Shown in pieces: positions 9,076 to 18,158 of a DNA stretch of 40,816 nt. The notes under the pieces are model-generated. The model had not been told where the DNA came from, ran no database searches, and saw only the letters and a program-made list of their open reading frames with translations. Position 1 is the first letter of the stretch, and each line of letters begins with the position of its first letter. A program made the translations under genes and the position numbers. Origin of the DNA: Rubrivivax sp. (GTDB lineage Bacteria > Pseudomonadota > Gammaproteobacteria > Burkholderiales > Burkholderiaceae_C); NCBI GenBank assembly GCA_027485165.1, contig JAIXRN010000055.1, positions 1 to 40,816 on the forward strand. The letters run 5' to 3'.

Positions 9076-9441
9076 ATGCTGACCAAGAAAGAACAACGCC
9101 TGCGTCGCGCCCGCCAGACACGCCTGCGCATCGCGCAATCGGGTTCGGCCCGGCTGACCGTGTTCCGCTCCAACCTGCACATCTTCGCCAGCGTCATTTC
9201 AGACGACGGCGCCCGTGTCCTGGCCAGCGCCTCGACCGTGGAAAAGGAAGTGCGCGAACAGTTGGGTGCCGCTGGCAAGGGCGGCAATGCTGCTGCCGCC
9301 AGCCTGGTGGGCAAGCGCATCGCCGAAAAGGCCAAGGCGGCTGGTATCGAGAAGGTCGCATTCGACCGCTCGGGCTTCGCTTATCACGGCCGCGTCAAGG
9401 CTCTGGCCGAAGCGGCCCGCGAAGCCGGTCTGCAGTTCTAA
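9076..9441 (+). CDS. rplR: 50S ribosomal protein L18
   Basis: L18 binds 5S rRNA with L5 and L25. The 121-residue product has the conserved [12 protein letters not shown] start region, [13 protein letters not shown] and the end [27 protein letters not shown] overlapping the rplF stop serves as the ribosome binding site. Confidence 0.98.
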   Translation: MLTKKEQRLRRARQTRLRIAQSGSARLTVFRSNLHIFASVISDDGARVLASASTVEKEVREQLGAAGKGGNAAAASLVGKRIAEKAKAAGIEKVAFDRSGFAYHGRVKALAEAAREAGLQF

Positions 9442-9471
9442 GCAGCCACGGCCGCAGAAGGAAACATCAAG

Positions 9472-9990
9472 ATGGCAAAGTTCACTCCCCGCGCCCAGAC
9501 CGAAGGCAATGACGACGGTCTGAAAGAAAAGATGATCGCGGTCAACCGCGTGACCAAGGTCGTCAAGGGCGGCCGTACGCTCAGCTTTGCGGCCCTGACG
9601 GTCGTGGGTGACGGCGACGGGCGCGTCGGCATGGGCAAGGGCAAGGCCAAGGAAGTTCCGGTGGCCGTGCAGAAGGCCATGGACGCCGCTCGCCGCAACA
9701 TGAGCAAGGTCAGCCTGAAGAACGGCTCGATCCACCACAGCGTGCGTGGCGAGCACGGCGCTGCCAAGGTCATCATGGCACCGGCCAAGCCAGGCGACGG
9801 CATCATCGCCGGTGGCCCGATGCGCGCCGTGTTTGAAGTGATGGGCGTGACCGACATCGTCGCCAAGAGTCTGGGCTCGAGCAACCCGTACAACATGGTG
9901 CGTGCCACCCTGGACGCGCTGAAGCGCTCCACCACGCCCGCCGAAGTGGCAGCCAAGCGCGGCAAGTCGGTCGAAGACCTCTTCAACTGA
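9472..9990 (+). CDS. rpsE: 30S ribosomal protein S5
   Basis: S5 lies at the mRNA entry and affects decoding accuracy; mutations in its loop give spectinomycin resistance in E. coli. The 172-residue product has the start region [19 protein letters not shown], the loop [18 protein letters not shown] and the conserved [21 protein letters not shown] precedes the ATG. Normal length and context. Confidence 0.98.
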   Translation: MAKFTPRAQTEGNDDGLKEKMIAVNRVTKVVKGGRTLSFAALTVVGDGDGRVGMGKGKAKEVPVAVQKAMDAARRNMSKVSLKNGSIHHSVRGEHGAAKVIMAPAKPGDGIIAGGPMRAVFEVMGVTDIVAKSLGSSNPYNMVRATLDALKRSTTPAEVAAKRGKSVEDLFN

Positions 9991-10010
9991 ACGCACGCCG
10001 GAGAACCGAC

Positions 10011-10202
10011 ATGTCCGACAACACCGACAAGAAGACGTTGACCGTCAAGCTCGTGAAGAGCGTGGCCGGCACCCGTCAGAGCCATCGTGACACCGTGCGT
10101 GGTCTGGGCCTGCGCAAGCTGAACAGCGAGCGCACCCTGGAAGACACCCCTGCCGTGCGCGGCATGATCAACAAGGTCGACTACCTGGTGAAGGTACTGT
10201 GA
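10011..10202 (+). CDS. rpmD: 50S ribosomal protein L30
   Basis: L30 is a small 50S surface protein found in most but not all bacteria. The 63-residue product has the family core [21 protein letters not shown] and [18 protein letters not shown] lies 7 bp before the ATG. Its TGA stop overlaps the rplO start. Confidence 0.96.
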   Translation: MSDNTDKKTLTVKLVKSVAGTRQSHRDTVRGLGLRKLNSERTLEDTPAVRGMINKVDYLVKVL

Positions 10203-10648
10203 TGCTGATCAACACCATCAAGCCTGCCGAGGGCAGCAAGAAGGCGCGCCGCCGCGTTGGTCGCGGCATCGGTTCAGGCCTGGGCAAGACTGCCGGTCGT
10301 GGCCACAAAGGCCAGAAAAGCCGTGCCGGTGGCTACCACAAGGTGGGCTTCGAAGGCGGCCAGATGCCGCTGCAGCGTCGCTTGCCGAAGCGTGGTTTCA
10401 AGTCAGCCCAGCTAAAGTACAACGGCGAGATCACCTTGAGTGACCTGCAGCTGCTGGACGTGGCCGAAGTCGACCTGCTGACGCTGAAGGCCGCTGGCCT
10501 GGTGCGCGAACTCGTGCGTCACGTCAAGGTCATCAAGACCGGCGAACTGTCGCGCGCCGTGGTGCTGAAGGGTATCGGCGCGACGGCCAGTGCCAAGGTG
10601 GCGATCGAAGCCGCCGGCGGCAGCGTCGACACGCCGGCAGCGGCCTGA
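10202..10648 (+). CDS. rplO: 50S ribosomal protein L15
   Basis: L15 is a late-assembly 50S protein. The 148-residue product has the Gly-rich signature [22 protein letters not shown] and [19 protein letters not shown] chose ATG 10202 (TGATG junction with rpmD), which gives the conserved spacing [18 protein letters not shown]; a GTG at 10199 would add one residue and is equally coupled. secY follows after 29 bp. Confidence 0.96.
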   Translation: MLINTIKPAEGSKKARRRVGRGIGSGLGKTAGRGHKGQKSRAGGYHKVGFEGGQMPLQRRLPKRGFKSAQLKYNGEITLSDLQLLDVAEVDLLTLKAAGLVRELVRHVKVIKTGELSRAVVLKGIGATASAKVAIEAAGGSVDTPAAA

Positions 10649-10677
10649 CTGTACCGGGCTGAAGGAATCATCTAAGC

Positions 10678-11988
10678 GTGGCTACATCTGCCAACCAACT
10701 GGCCAAGAGCGGGAAGTTTGGCGACCTGCGTCGCCGGATTGTTTTCTTGCTGCTGGCCCTGGTGGTGTATCGGATCGGGACGCACATTCCCGTGCCGGGT
10801 ATCGATCCGACCACGTTGCAGCAGCTGTTCGGCAGCCAGAGCGGCGGCATCCTGGGCATGCTGAACATGTTCAGCGGCGGTGCCCTGTCTCGCTTTTCGG
10901 TGTTGGCGCTGGGCATCATGCCGTACATCAGTGCGTCGATCATCATGCAGCTGATGACCTACGTCGTGCCTTCGCTCGAGGCTCTGAAGAAGGAAGGCGA
11001 GTCGGGCAAGCGCAAGATCACGCAGTACACGCGCTACGGCACGCTGGGCCTGGCCATTTTCCAAAGCCTGGGCATCGCGCTGGCGCTGGAAGGGCAGGCA
11101 GGGCTGGTAGCGGCACCGGGCTTCGGGTTCCGCATGACGGCGGTCGTCAGCCTGGTGGCGGGCACCATGTTCCTGATGTGGCTGGGCGAGCAGATTACCG
11201 AGCGCGGCCTGGGTAATGGCATCTCGATCATCATTTTCTCCGGCATCGTGGCGGGGCTGCCCAGTGCCATCGGCGGGTTGTTTGAACTGGTCCGTACAGG
11301 TGCGATGAGCATCGTGGCTTGCCTGTTCATCATCGCGGTCGTGATTGGCGTCACCTACGTGGTGGTGTTTGTAGAACGCGGCCAGCGCAAGATCTTGGTG
11401 AATTACGCCAAGCGCCAGGTGGGGAACAAGGTCTACGGTGGCCAGTCGTCGCACCTGCCGCTGAAGCTGAACATGAGCGGCGTGATCCCGCCGATCTTCG
11501 CGTCGTCGATCATCTTGCTGCCCGCCACGGTGGTGGGGTGGTTCGCCACTGGCGAAGGCATGCGCTGGTTGAAAGACCTGGCTGGCGCGCTGTCGCCCGG
11601 GCAGCCGATCTACGTGCTGCTCTACGCAGCGATGATCGTGTTCTTCTGCTTCTTCTACACGGCCCTGGTGTTCAACAGCCGCGAAACGGCAGACAACCTG
11701 AAGAGGAGCGGCGCCTTCATCCCTGGCATTCGGCCGGGTGAGCAGACGGCCCGCCACATCGACCGCATCCTTTCCCGCCTGACGCTGGCCGGCGCTGTGT
11801 ACATCACCGCGGTGTGCCTGCTGCCCGAATTCCTGGTGCTGAAGTACAACGTCCCGTTTTACTTTGGTGGAACCTCGTTGCTGATTATCGTCGTCGTGAC
11901 GATGGACTTCTGGGCGCAGGTCCAGAGTTACGTGATGAGCCAGCAGTACGAAAGCCTGCTCAAGAAGGCCAACTTCAAGACTTCCTGA
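10678..11988 (+). CDS. secY: Protein translocase subunit SecY
   Basis: SecY is the channel of the Sec translocon in the inner membrane; it works with SecE, SecG and SecA. The 436-residue product has ten hydrophobic segments, the start [20 protein letters not shown], the plug-region residues after PGIDP and the conserved cytoplasmic loop with [15 protein letters not shown]. It starts at GTG 10678, with AAGGA 11 bp upstream. Its position after rplO is the ancestral one. Confidence 0.98.
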   Translation: MATSANQLAKSGKFGDLRRRIVFLLLALVVYRIGTHIPVPGIDPTTLQQLFGSQSGGILGMLNMFSGGALSRFSVLALGIMPYISASIIMQLMTYVVPSLEALKKEGESGKRKITQYTRYGTLGLAIFQSLGIALALEGQAGLVAAPGFGFRMTAVVSLVAGTMFLMWLGEQITERGLGNGISIIIFSGIVAGLPSAIGGLFELVRTGAMSIVACLFIIAVVIGVTYVVVFVERGQRKILVNYAKRQVGNKVYGGQSSHLPLKLNMSGVIPPIFASSIILLPATVVGWFATGEGMRWLKDLAGALSPGQPIYVLLYAAMIVFFCFFYTALVFNSRETADNLKRSGAFIPGIRPGEQTARHIDRILSRLTLAGAVYITAVCLLPEFLVLKYNVPFYFGGTSLLIIVVVTMDFWAQVQSYVMSQQYESLLKKANFKTS

Positions 11989-11995
11989 GCACGCC

Positions 11996-12214
11996 ATGAG
12001 CAAAGACGATGTCATCCAGATGCAGGGCGAGATTCTCGAGAACCTGCCCAACGCCACATTCCGCGTGAAGCTGGAAAACGGCCATGTGGTGCTGGGCCAC
12101 ATCTCGGGAAAGATGCGCATGCATTACATCCGCATCCTTCCCGGTGACAAGGTCACCGTTGAACTGACCCCCTACGATTTGACCCGTGCACGCATCGTGT
12201 TCCGGGCCAAATAA
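11996..12214 (+). CDS. infA: Translation initiation factor IF-1
   Basis: IF-1 occupies the 30S A-site during initiation. The 72-residue OB-fold protein has the exact family length, with the motifs [21 protein letters not shown] and [19 protein letters not shown]. It starts 7 bp after secY. Burkholderiales often carry a second infA elsewhere; this is the copy in the ribosomal cluster. Confidence 0.98.
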   Translation: MSKDDVIQMQGEILENLPNATFRVKLENGHVVLGHISGKMRMHYIRILPGDKVTVELTPYDLTRARIVFRAK

Positions 12215-12242
12215 CGTTGCTACCGAGATCAAGGAGAAGATC

Positions 12243-12356
12243 ATGAAAGTCGCCGCTTCCGTCAAGAAGATGTGCCGTAACTGCAAGGTCATCCGCCGCA
12301 AGGGTGTGGTGCGCGTGATCTGCACCGACCCGCGCCACAAGCAGCGCCAAGGCTGA
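12243..12356 (+). CDS. rpmJ: 50S ribosomal protein L36, zinc-binding form
   Basis: L36 is the smallest 50S protein. The 37-residue frame begins at ATG 12243 with a perfect AAGGAG (12231-12236) 6 bp upstream. The product [19 protein letters not shown] continues to a stop at 12354. Zinc ligands Cys11, Cys14, Cys27 and His32 are all present, so this is the zinc-type paralogue. It lies between infA and rpsM as expected. Confidence 0.97.
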   Translation: MKVAASVKKMCRNCKVIRRKGVVRVICTDPRHKQRQG

Positions 12357-12372
12357 GATTTAAGGAAAGAAC

Positions 12373-12738
12373 ATGGCACGTATCGCCGGCATCAACATTC
12401 CTCCGCACAAGCACGCGGAGATCGGTCTGACCTCGATCTATGGCATCGGGCGCCCCACCGCGCAGAAGATCTGCGACACGGTCGGCATCCCGTATTCCAA
12501 GAAGATCAAGGACCTGAGCGACGTCGACCTCGAGCGCATTCGCGAAGAGATCGGCCGCATGACGATCGAAGGCGATCTGCGTCGCGAACTGTCCATCAGC
12601 ATCAAGCGCCTGATGGACCTGGGTTGCTACCGTGGCTTCCGCCACCGCCGGGGCCTGCCCGTGCGAGGCCAGCGCACGCGCACGAACGCCCGCACCCGCA
12701 AGGGTCCGCGCAAGGGCGCCGCGGCGCTGAAGAAGTAA
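12373..12738 (+). CDS. rpsM: 30S ribosomal protein S13
   Basis: S13 forms intersubunit bridges from the 30S head. The 121-residue product has the start [25 protein letters not shown] and the C-terminal [18 protein letters not shown] signature. AAGGAAAG precedes the ATG. It opens the alpha-operon block rpsM-rpsK-rpsD-rpoA-rplQ. Confidence 0.98.
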   Translation: MARIAGINIPPHKHAEIGLTSIYGIGRPTAQKICDTVGIPYSKKIKDLSDVDLERIREEIGRMTIEGDLRRELSISIKRLMDLGCYRGFRHRRGLPVRGQRTRTNARTRKGPRKGAAALKK

Positions 12739-12774
12739 GCCGCAGCACACCCCGAATTCTGAAGAGAGTCATTC

Positions 12775-13179
12775 ATGGCCAAAGCACCTGTCAACACCGC
12801 GGCGCGCCGCGTGAGCAAGAAAGTCCGCAAGAACATCGCGGACGGCATTGCTCACGTGCACGCCTCGTTCAACAACACCATCATCACCATCACCGACCGG
12901 CAGGGCGGCGCGTTGGCCTGGGCATCCAGTGGTGGCCAGGGCTTCAAGGGCTCGCGCAAGAGCACGCCGTTCGCAGCCCAGGTCGCGGCGGAAACGGCTG
13001 GTCGCGCGGCGCAGGAGCAGGGCATCAAGAATCTGGACGTCCGCATCAAGGGCCCAGGCCCTGGCCGCGAATCCAGCGTGCGTGCGTTGGCGTCGTTGGG
13101 CATCCGCATCAACTCGATCAGCGATGTGACGCCGATCCCGCACAACGGCTGCCGCCCCCAGAAGCGCCGCCGCATCTGA
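12775..13179 (+). CDS. rpsK: 30S ribosomal protein S11
   Basis: S11 is on the 30S platform near the E-site. The 134-residue product has the conserved [21 protein letters not shown] core, [19 protein letters not shown] and the end [16 protein letters not shown]. It is followed by an unusually long 236-bp gap that contains a promoter-like sequence and hairpins before rpsD. Confidence 0.98.
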   Translation: MAKAPVNTAARRVSKKVRKNIADGIAHVHASFNNTIITITDRQGGALAWASSGGQGFKGSRKSTPFAAQVAAETAGRAAQEQGIKNLDVRIKGPGPGRESSVRALASLGIRINSISDVTPIPHNGCRPQKRRRI

Positions 13180-13221
13180 GCACCCGAAACTGGCGGGCAG
13201 CGGGTAAAACCGCGCGGCCGC

Positions 13222-13302
13222 TATACTCGTAGGTTTTCCCGCAAGCCGGCCAGCACCCGTAGGTGCCGCGTCGGCTGTTTTCCTGGCGGCAACACTTGCC
13301 GC
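13222..13302 (+). promoter_or_regulatory. Candidate rpsD promoter -10 box and structured leader
   Basis: TATACT (13222-13227) sits in the same CTATACTC context as before rplC, with no convincing -35 box. Downstream, GCACC/GGTGC (13253-13257 with 13262-13266) is enclosed by AGCCG/CGGCT (13244-13248 with 13272-13276). A second hairpin GCGGCAA/TTGCCGC (13286-13292 with 13296-13302) follows. E. coli S4 regulates the alpha operon through a leader before rpsM; this could be a relocated S4 site, by inference. Confidence 0.45.
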
Positions 13303-13415
13303 TGTAAGCCCACCGTCCGAGCGAATCCAAGAACTTTCGCCGGACTCGCGCGGGACAGTCATCACCCCAAGGGCTTTGACCGTCTGCCGCGTCAGCACAC
13401 ATCTAGGACACTACC

Positions 13416-14039
13416 GTGGCACGTTATCTCGGCCCCAAGGCCAAACTCTCCCGCCGTGAAGGCACTGACCTCTTTCTGAAGAGTGCCCGCCGGCCGATCG
13501 CCGACAAGGCCAAGTTCGACAGCAAGCCTGGTCAGCACGGCCGCACCAGCGGTTCGCGCACCTCCGATTTCGGCCTGCAGCTGCGCGAAAAGCAGAAGGT
13601 CAAGCGCATGTACGGCGTGTTGGAACGCCAGTTCCGGCGCTACTTCGCCGAAGCCGAGCGCCGCAAGGGCAACACCGGCACGAACCTGCTGGGCCTCCTG
13701 GAAAGCCGCCTGGACAACGTCGTCTACCGCATGGGGTTCGGCAGCACCCGCGCTGAAGCGCGCCAATTGGTGTCGCACAAGGCGCTGACGGTGAACGGGC
13801 AAGTGGTGAACATCCCGTCGTATTCGGTCAAGGCCGGCGACGTGGTTGCGCTGCGCGAGAAGTCGAAGACTCAGCTGCGCGTGACCGAAGCGCTGAAGCT
13901 GGCCCAGAGCCTGGGCCTGGCTGACTGGGTGCAGGTGGACGCCACCAAGCTGGAAGGCACCTTCAAGAAAGTGCCGGACCGCGACCAGTTCGGGGCCGAG
14001 ATCAAGGAAGCCCTGGTCGTCGAACTGTATTCAAGGTAA
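13416..14039 (+). CDS. rpsD: 30S ribosomal protein S4
   Basis: S4 nucleates 30S assembly and represses the alpha operon in E. coli. The 207-residue product starts at GTG 13416 with AGGA 8 bp upstream and the conserved [19 protein letters not shown]. The S4 RNA-binding domain is in the middle ([21 protein letters not shown]). No zinc-binding Cys cluster is present, so it is the zinc-independent type. Confidence 0.98.
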   Translation: MARYLGPKAKLSRREGTDLFLKSARRPIADKAKFDSKPGQHGRTSGSRTSDFGLQLREKQKVKRMYGVLERQFRRYFAEAERRKGNTGTNLLGLLESRLDNVVYRMGFGSTRAEARQLVSHKALTVNGQVVNIPSYSVKAGDVVALREKSKTQLRVTEALKLAQSLGLADWVQVDATKLEGTFKKVPDRDQFGAEIKEALVVELYSR

Positions 14040-14204
14040 TCAGAAGTCCCGGGCCCTGGCCGCATGAAGGCCAGCGCCTGGCTTCACTGCTCTGTTGTGC
14101 TTCGCCCGCCGGGCGCGACGCCAACCGCTACACCCAGCCCGGCGCGGTCCATCAGCCTTATCGGTGTAACGAGCCGAGGGTATTGACAGGAACATAAAGA
14201 CGCA

Positions 14205-15197
14205 ATGCAAACCACACTTCTGAAGCCCAAGGCCATCCAGGTCGAGCCGCTTGGCGGCCACAAGGCGAAAGCCACGCTCGAGCCTTTCGAGCGCGGCTAC
14301 GGCCACACCCTCGGCAACGCTTTGCGGCGCGTGCTGCTGTCGTCGATGGTGGGCTACGCGCCGACCGAAGTCACCATCGCTGGCGTGTTGCACGAGTACT
14401 CGGCCATCGACGGGGTGCAGGAAGATGTCGTCCACATCATGCTGAACCTGAAGGGCGTGGTCTTCCGCCTGCACAACCGCGACGAAGTGACCCTGGTGCT
14501 GCGCAAGGAAGGCGAAGGCGCTGTCACCGCTGCTGACATCCAGACCCCACACGACGTTGAGATCATCAATCCCGAGCACGTGATTGCGCACCTGGCGCAG
14601 GGCGGCAAGCTCGACATGCAGATCAAGGTCGAGAAGGGCCGCGGCTACGTGCCGGGCAACCTGCGCCGCTTCGGCGACGAGCCCACGAAGAGCATTGGCC
14701 GCATCGTGCTGGACGCTTCGTTCTCGCCCGTCCGACGCGTCAGTTACTCGGTGGAAAACGCGCGCGTCGAACAGCGTACCGACCTCGACAAGCTGGTGAT
14801 GGAGATCGAAACCAACGGCGCCATCCCGCCGGAAGAAGCGATCCGCCAGAGCGCCCGCATCCTGGTGGAGCAGCTGGCCTTCTTTGCCCAGATCGACGTC
14901 AGCGACAGCGGCAGCGCTTTCCCTCAGCAGGCCCCGGTGAAGAACACCCCGTTCGACCCCATCCTGCTGCGCCCGGTGGACGAGCTGGAACTGACGGTGC
15001 GTTCGGCCAACTGCTTGAAGGCCGAAAACATTTACTACATCGGCGACCTGATCCAGCGCACCGAAACCGAGCTGCTGAAGACGCCAAACCTGGGCCGCAA
15101 GAGCCTGAACGAAATCAAGGAAGTTCTGGCTTCGCGCGGGCTCACGCTCGGCGCGCGGCTGGAGAACTGGCCCCCTCAAGGGCTGGACAAACGCTGA
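14205..15197 (+). CDS. rpoA: RNA polymerase alpha subunit
   Basis: Alpha dimerises to start RNA polymerase assembly and contacts UP elements and activators. The 330-residue product has the N-terminal domain ([21 protein letters not shown]) to about residue 235 and the C-terminal domain from about 250, with the DNA-contact segment [12 protein letters not shown] and [14 protein letters not shown]. The nearest ribosome binding site, AGGA at 14188, is 13 bp from the ATG, which is long. The 165-bp gap after rpsD contains a small CTGGCC/GGCCAG hairpin (14056-14074). Confidence 0.98.
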   Translation: MQTTLLKPKAIQVEPLGGHKAKATLEPFERGYGHTLGNALRRVLLSSMVGYAPTEVTIAGVLHEYSAIDGVQEDVVHIMLNLKGVVFRLHNRDEVTLVLRKEGEGAVTAADIQTPHDVEIINPEHVIAHLAQGGKLDMQIKVEKGRGYVPGNLRRFGDEPTKSIGRIVLDASFSPVRRVSYSVENARVEQRTDLDKLVMEIETNGAIPPEEAIRQSARILVEQLAFFAQIDVSDSGSAFPQQAPVKNTPFDPILLRPVDELELTVRSANCLKAENIYYIGDLIQRTETELLKTPNLGRKSLNEIKEVLASRGLTLGARLENWPPQGLDKR

Positions 15198-15245
15198 GAT
15201 CGGCGCTTTCCTGCTGCGGCCGCCGATTCCGGCCCTGCGCTGCTC

Positions 15246-15354
15246 GCCGTACGGGTGTACGGCTGCGCTGCTCCGGCCGGACTCGACGCCCTCGCGACGG
15301 AAATCGCTCGATCTCAGAGTGCGTCACCGTGCACCCGGCCGTACCTTGTACGGC
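15246..15354 (+). promoter_or_regulatory. Twin hairpins with identical arms before rplQ
   Basis: In the 191-bp rpoA-rplQ gap, GCCGTAC/GTACGGC occurs twice: 15246-15252 with 15257-15263 (loop GGGT) and 15338-15344 with 15348-15354 (loop CTT). Because the arms are identical, the first left arm can also pair with the second right arm, giving an alternative long-range fold. This may be a regulatory leader for L17; that role is inference. Confidence 0.4.
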
Positions 15355-15388
15355 GGCCGGCATCAAACAGAGATAGGACACAAGCACC

Positions 15389-15790
15389 ATGCGCCACCGT
15401 AACGGCCCCCGCAAACTGAACCGCACCACCTCGCACCGCCTGGCGATGCTGAGGAACATGTGCAATTCGCTCATCAAGCACGAAGCCATCAAGACCACCG
15501 TGCCGAAGGCCAAGGAACTGCGCAGCGTCGTCGAGCCGCTGATCACCCTGGGCAAGACGCCGACCCTGGCCAACCGCCGCCTGGCCTTCAACCGCACTCG
15601 CGACCGTGACGTCGTCAGCAAGCTCTTCAACGAACTGGGCCCGCGCTACCAGGCGCGTCCCGGCGGCTACACCCGTATCCTGAAGATGGGCTTCCGCGTT
15701 GGCGACAACGCCCCGATGGCTTTCGTTGAATTGGTTGATCGTCCGGCCCCGGCCGCTGACGCTGCCGAAGCGACAGAAGCCGCTGAGTAA
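15389..15790 (+). CDS. rplQ: 50S ribosomal protein L17
   Basis: L17 lies at the tunnel exit and is the last gene of the cluster. The 133-residue product has the start [20 protein letters not shown] and the motif [12 protein letters not shown], with a short Ala/Glu-rich C-terminal tail. AGGA lies 10 bp before the ATG. A strong terminator follows at 15846. Confidence 0.98.
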   Translation: MRHRNGPRKLNRTTSHRLAMLRNMCNSLIKHEAIKTTVPKAKELRSVVEPLITLGKTPTLANRRLAFNRTRDRDVVSKLFNELGPRYQARPGGYTRILKMGFRVGDNAPMAFVELVDRPAPAADAAEATEAAE

Positions 15791-15845
15791 GGCTACGCCG
15801 AGCACGCGCACTTTGCTGGGCGTGCCGCGAACGCCGGATCGACAC

Positions 15846-15870
15846 AAGGCTGCCCGCGGGCAGCCTTTTT
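15846..15870 (+). terminator. Intrinsic terminator of the ribosomal-protein cluster
   Basis: AAGGCTGCCC/GGGCAGCCTT (15846-15855 with 15858-15867) is a perfect ten-pair stem ending in a T run (15866-15870). It follows rplQ by 55 bp and faces the convergent lipoprotein gene that ends at 15880. On the minus strand the T run is short, so it mainly terminates rplQ. Confidence 0.88.
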
Positions 15871-15879
15871 CACGGCCGT

Positions 15880-16860
15880 TTATTTCTGGCCGGCCGGTGC
15901 TGCGGGCCGAGCGCCAGCGCCCTGGGATGCACCAGGCCCGGCACCCCCTCGTGCTGATGGCGCCAAGCTTTTGCGCCACTCGCGCTGCAGTGTGCTGGCT
16001 CGGACATTGCGGCTGTCCATCTGCAGGCTCAGTTGCAGCGTCGCCAGGGCCTTGGCAGGTTCGACCGGGTATTGCGCCTCGGCTTGTTGCAGGTACAGAT
16101 CCGACAGGCTGCGCCTGGCACTGGCGTCTGACGGGCGGGCCTGGGCCAAGGGCAGCAGCAGGGCGATGGCGCCGTCCAGCTCGCCTTGCATCGCCAGCAG
16201 GCTGGCGTGTTCCAGTTCTGCGCGCACCGGGCGCCCCTGGCGCGCCGGGGCAACCCGCGCGGCTTGTGCCTGCATCTGCTGGCGCACGCGTTCCCGTTCC
16301 AGCGCGCGCAGGCCTTCGATAGCGTCTGGCTGTTCTGGCTGCGCCACCAGCGCGCGCAGGAACAGGTCGCGCGCGCTGTCCAGGTCGTTCAACTGCAGCG
16401 CCAGTCTGGCCTGCTGTACCCGTAGCGTGGACAGTGAATCAGCCGCCTGGCGCGCGCGCAGCAGCCGGGCCGCCGCTGCAGGCTCTTCGGGGCGCAAGGC
16501 CTGCAGGGCTTCCCACGCCCAGGCAGCGCGCGCCCATTCGCCACGGGCTTCGGCGTCTTCGGCCAGCTGACGCTGCCGGGCGACGAAACCGGCCAACTGA
16601 CGTGCCTGGGCCTCAGCCGCCAAGGCCTCGGCGCTGGGCGGCGTCACGGCTGCGCCTGGGGCCGGCCCGCCCAGGCCGGCGCACCCGGCCAGCAGCAGGC
16701 TCGCCAGGCCAGCCATGACAAGCAGGCGCGCCGGGCGAGCCCCGTGCGCCCAGCGGCCATGATGCGGCACGGGGGGCAGGCAAGACAGCGCCCCACCCTG
16801 GCCGTTCTGCCCCGGCTGGCCTGGGGCTTTGCCTGCTTTCACGTGCGGCTGAATCATCAT
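15880..16860 (-). CDS. Putative TPR-like lipoprotein
   Basis: Unknown role. ATG 16860 overlaps the stop of the deacetylase gene by 4 bp (ATGA) and is used as the start, giving 326 residues. A lipobox LLLAGC lies near residue 60, so mature protein would be lipid-anchored. The N-terminal stretch before it is unusually long, and a GTG at 16770 would give a normal signal peptide. The mature part is all alpha-helical with repeated Ala/Leu/Arg patterns resembling TPR units (for example WAWEALQALRPEEP and RDLFLRALVAQPEQPDAIEGL). It is the last gene of a coupled operon with the deacetylase and kinase-like genes, which points to an envelope assembly or scaffolding role (inference). Confidence 0.75.
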   Translation of the reverse strand: MMIQPHVKAGKAPGQPGQNGQGGALSCLPPVPHHGRWAHGARPARLLVMAGLASLLLAGCAGLGGPAPGAAVTPPSAEALAAEAQARQLAGFVARQRQLAEDAEARGEWARAAWAWEALQALRPEEPAAAARLLRARQAADSLSTLRVQQARLALQLNDLDSARDLFLRALVAQPEQPDAIEGLRALERERVRQQMQAQAARVAPARQGRPVRAELEHASLLAMQGELDGAIALLLPLAQARPSDASARRSLSDLYLQQAEAQYPVEPAKALATLQLSLQMDSRNVRASTLQREWRKSLAPSARGGAGPGASQGAGARPAAPAGQK

Positions 16861-18158
16861 GGCGTCACCGTTTTCGGCAGCGGCCGCAGCCATTGCAGCT
16901 TGGCCTTGAAGTCGGCCAGGCCCTGATCGCCCAGCACCAGATGGCGCTGCAGCTGAAACGGATGGGTGAAGAAGGCGTTGCTGCCTGGCTGGCCCGTCAG
17001 CCCCAGTTCGAAGGCGTTGCGCTGCAGGGTGTCCAGCAGGCTGGCATTGGCCTGGCCGAACGGGAAGGCGAAATGCGTCACCGTCACGCCTGGCAGGCGC
17101 TGTTCGATGGCCTTCCGTGGCGCCTGCACTTCCACTTCCAGCCCGCGGCGGTAAGCCAGGTCGCTGTCTCCCGGTGCGCGCTCGACCAGGTTGCGCGCGC
17201 TTTTCGAATGGGCCTGCACGTCCACCAGGCCCGTTGCCACCATTTCCTGCAGCTGCTCCCAGGTCAGGGTTTCGCGCGTGCCCACCGCGTCGCTGGGCAC
17301 GAACAGCGTGACCGGCACGCCGTGCTTGCGCAGCAACGGGAATGCCAGCCGATAAAAGGATTCGTGGCCATCGTCAACCGTGATGACCACCGACTTGGCC
17401 GGCAGCGCTTCCTGCCCCGACAGGAAACCGCGCAGGGCCGCCAGCCGCTGCACGCTGACACCGTCTTCGGCCAGTGCTTGCAGCTGCTGGTCGAAGGCCT
17501 CTGGTGTGACCACCATCTTCGACCCCGCGGCGCCGAAGCGGTGATACGCCAACACCGGCACCGCCTGCAAGCCTTCGGACTGCACACCCGTGGGGTTCGG
17601 GTGGCGCAGCGGCACGACCAGGGGCTCTCCGGGCGTCGGTGCGGCCGCCCCGCCCGCGGCGAGCCAGAAGGCCCGGTCGGTGCGGCCTAGAAAGCGCTCG
17701 GCCAGCGCGGAGTGGGTGTCGCCAGGGGCGGGCACCACCACCCACAGTCTGTCGCTGCGGCCGATGACCTGGGCCATCGCGCCCGGGCGGGCGGCGGGCA
17801 CCGGGCCGGCTGCGGCCAGGGCTGAGCTGGATGACGCGGCCTGCGCCGGGGCAGGCTGCGTCGCCGATGCGGCTGCCCGTTCGGCGGTTTGCGGCTGAGC
17901 CGAGGCGGATGCCGTCAGCCCGAAGGTCCCCACGGTCAGCCCCACGGTCAGCCCCAAGGTCAGCCCCATGCCGAGACTGAAACCCGGCATCCGGCCCCGT
18001 CCCTCGGCCCCGGTCCACCCTGCTCGCTTCAGCCATCGCGGTTTGACCCGATCGCACACCACATCCCAATGCCCGTGGAGCGCGTCAAGTAAGCAGGCGC
18101 CCACATTCAAGCCCTTGCGCCAGCCGGGAGGCTGGTCGTTCATCCCCGACATCGTCAT
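16857..18158 (-). CDS. Polysaccharide deacetylase family protein with LysM-like domain
   Basis: Probably a secreted or membrane-anchored NodB-type carbohydrate deacetylase. The 433-residue product has a hydrophobic segment (about 60-85), an Ala-rich linker, a LysM-like stretch (about 130-187, containing PGDT and LVVPL) and a NodB domain from about 200. Motif 1 is TVDDG (260-264, Asp262/Asp263). Motif 2 reads AHSKSARNL: His317 is present, but the second metal-binding His of HxxxH is Ala321. Motif 3 is FPFG (365-368). The missing His raises doubt about normal metal binding. ATGA overlaps join it to the kinase-like gene upstream and the lipoprotein downstream, so the three are co-translated. Confidence 0.85.
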   Translation of the reverse strand: MTMSGMNDQPPGWRKGLNVGACLLDALHGHWDVVCDRVKPRWLKRAGWTGAEGRGRMPGFSLGMGLTLGLTVGLTVGTFGLTASASAQPQTAERAAASATQPAPAQAASSSSALAAAGPVPAARPGAMAQVIGRSDRLWVVVPAPGDTHSALAERFLGRTDRAFWLAAGGAAAPTPGEPLVVPLRHPNPTGVQSEGLQAVPVLAYHRFGAAGSKMVVTPEAFDQQLQALAEDGVSVQRLAALRGFLSGQEALPAKSVVITVDDGHESFYRLAFPLLRKHGVPVTLFVPSDAVGTRETLTWEQLQEMVATGLVDVQAHSKSARNLVERAPGDSDLAYRRGLEVEVQAPRKAIEQRLPGVTVTHFAFPFGQANASLLDTLQRNAFELGLTGQPGSNAFFTHPFQLQRHLVLGDQGLADFKAKLQWLRPLPKTVTP

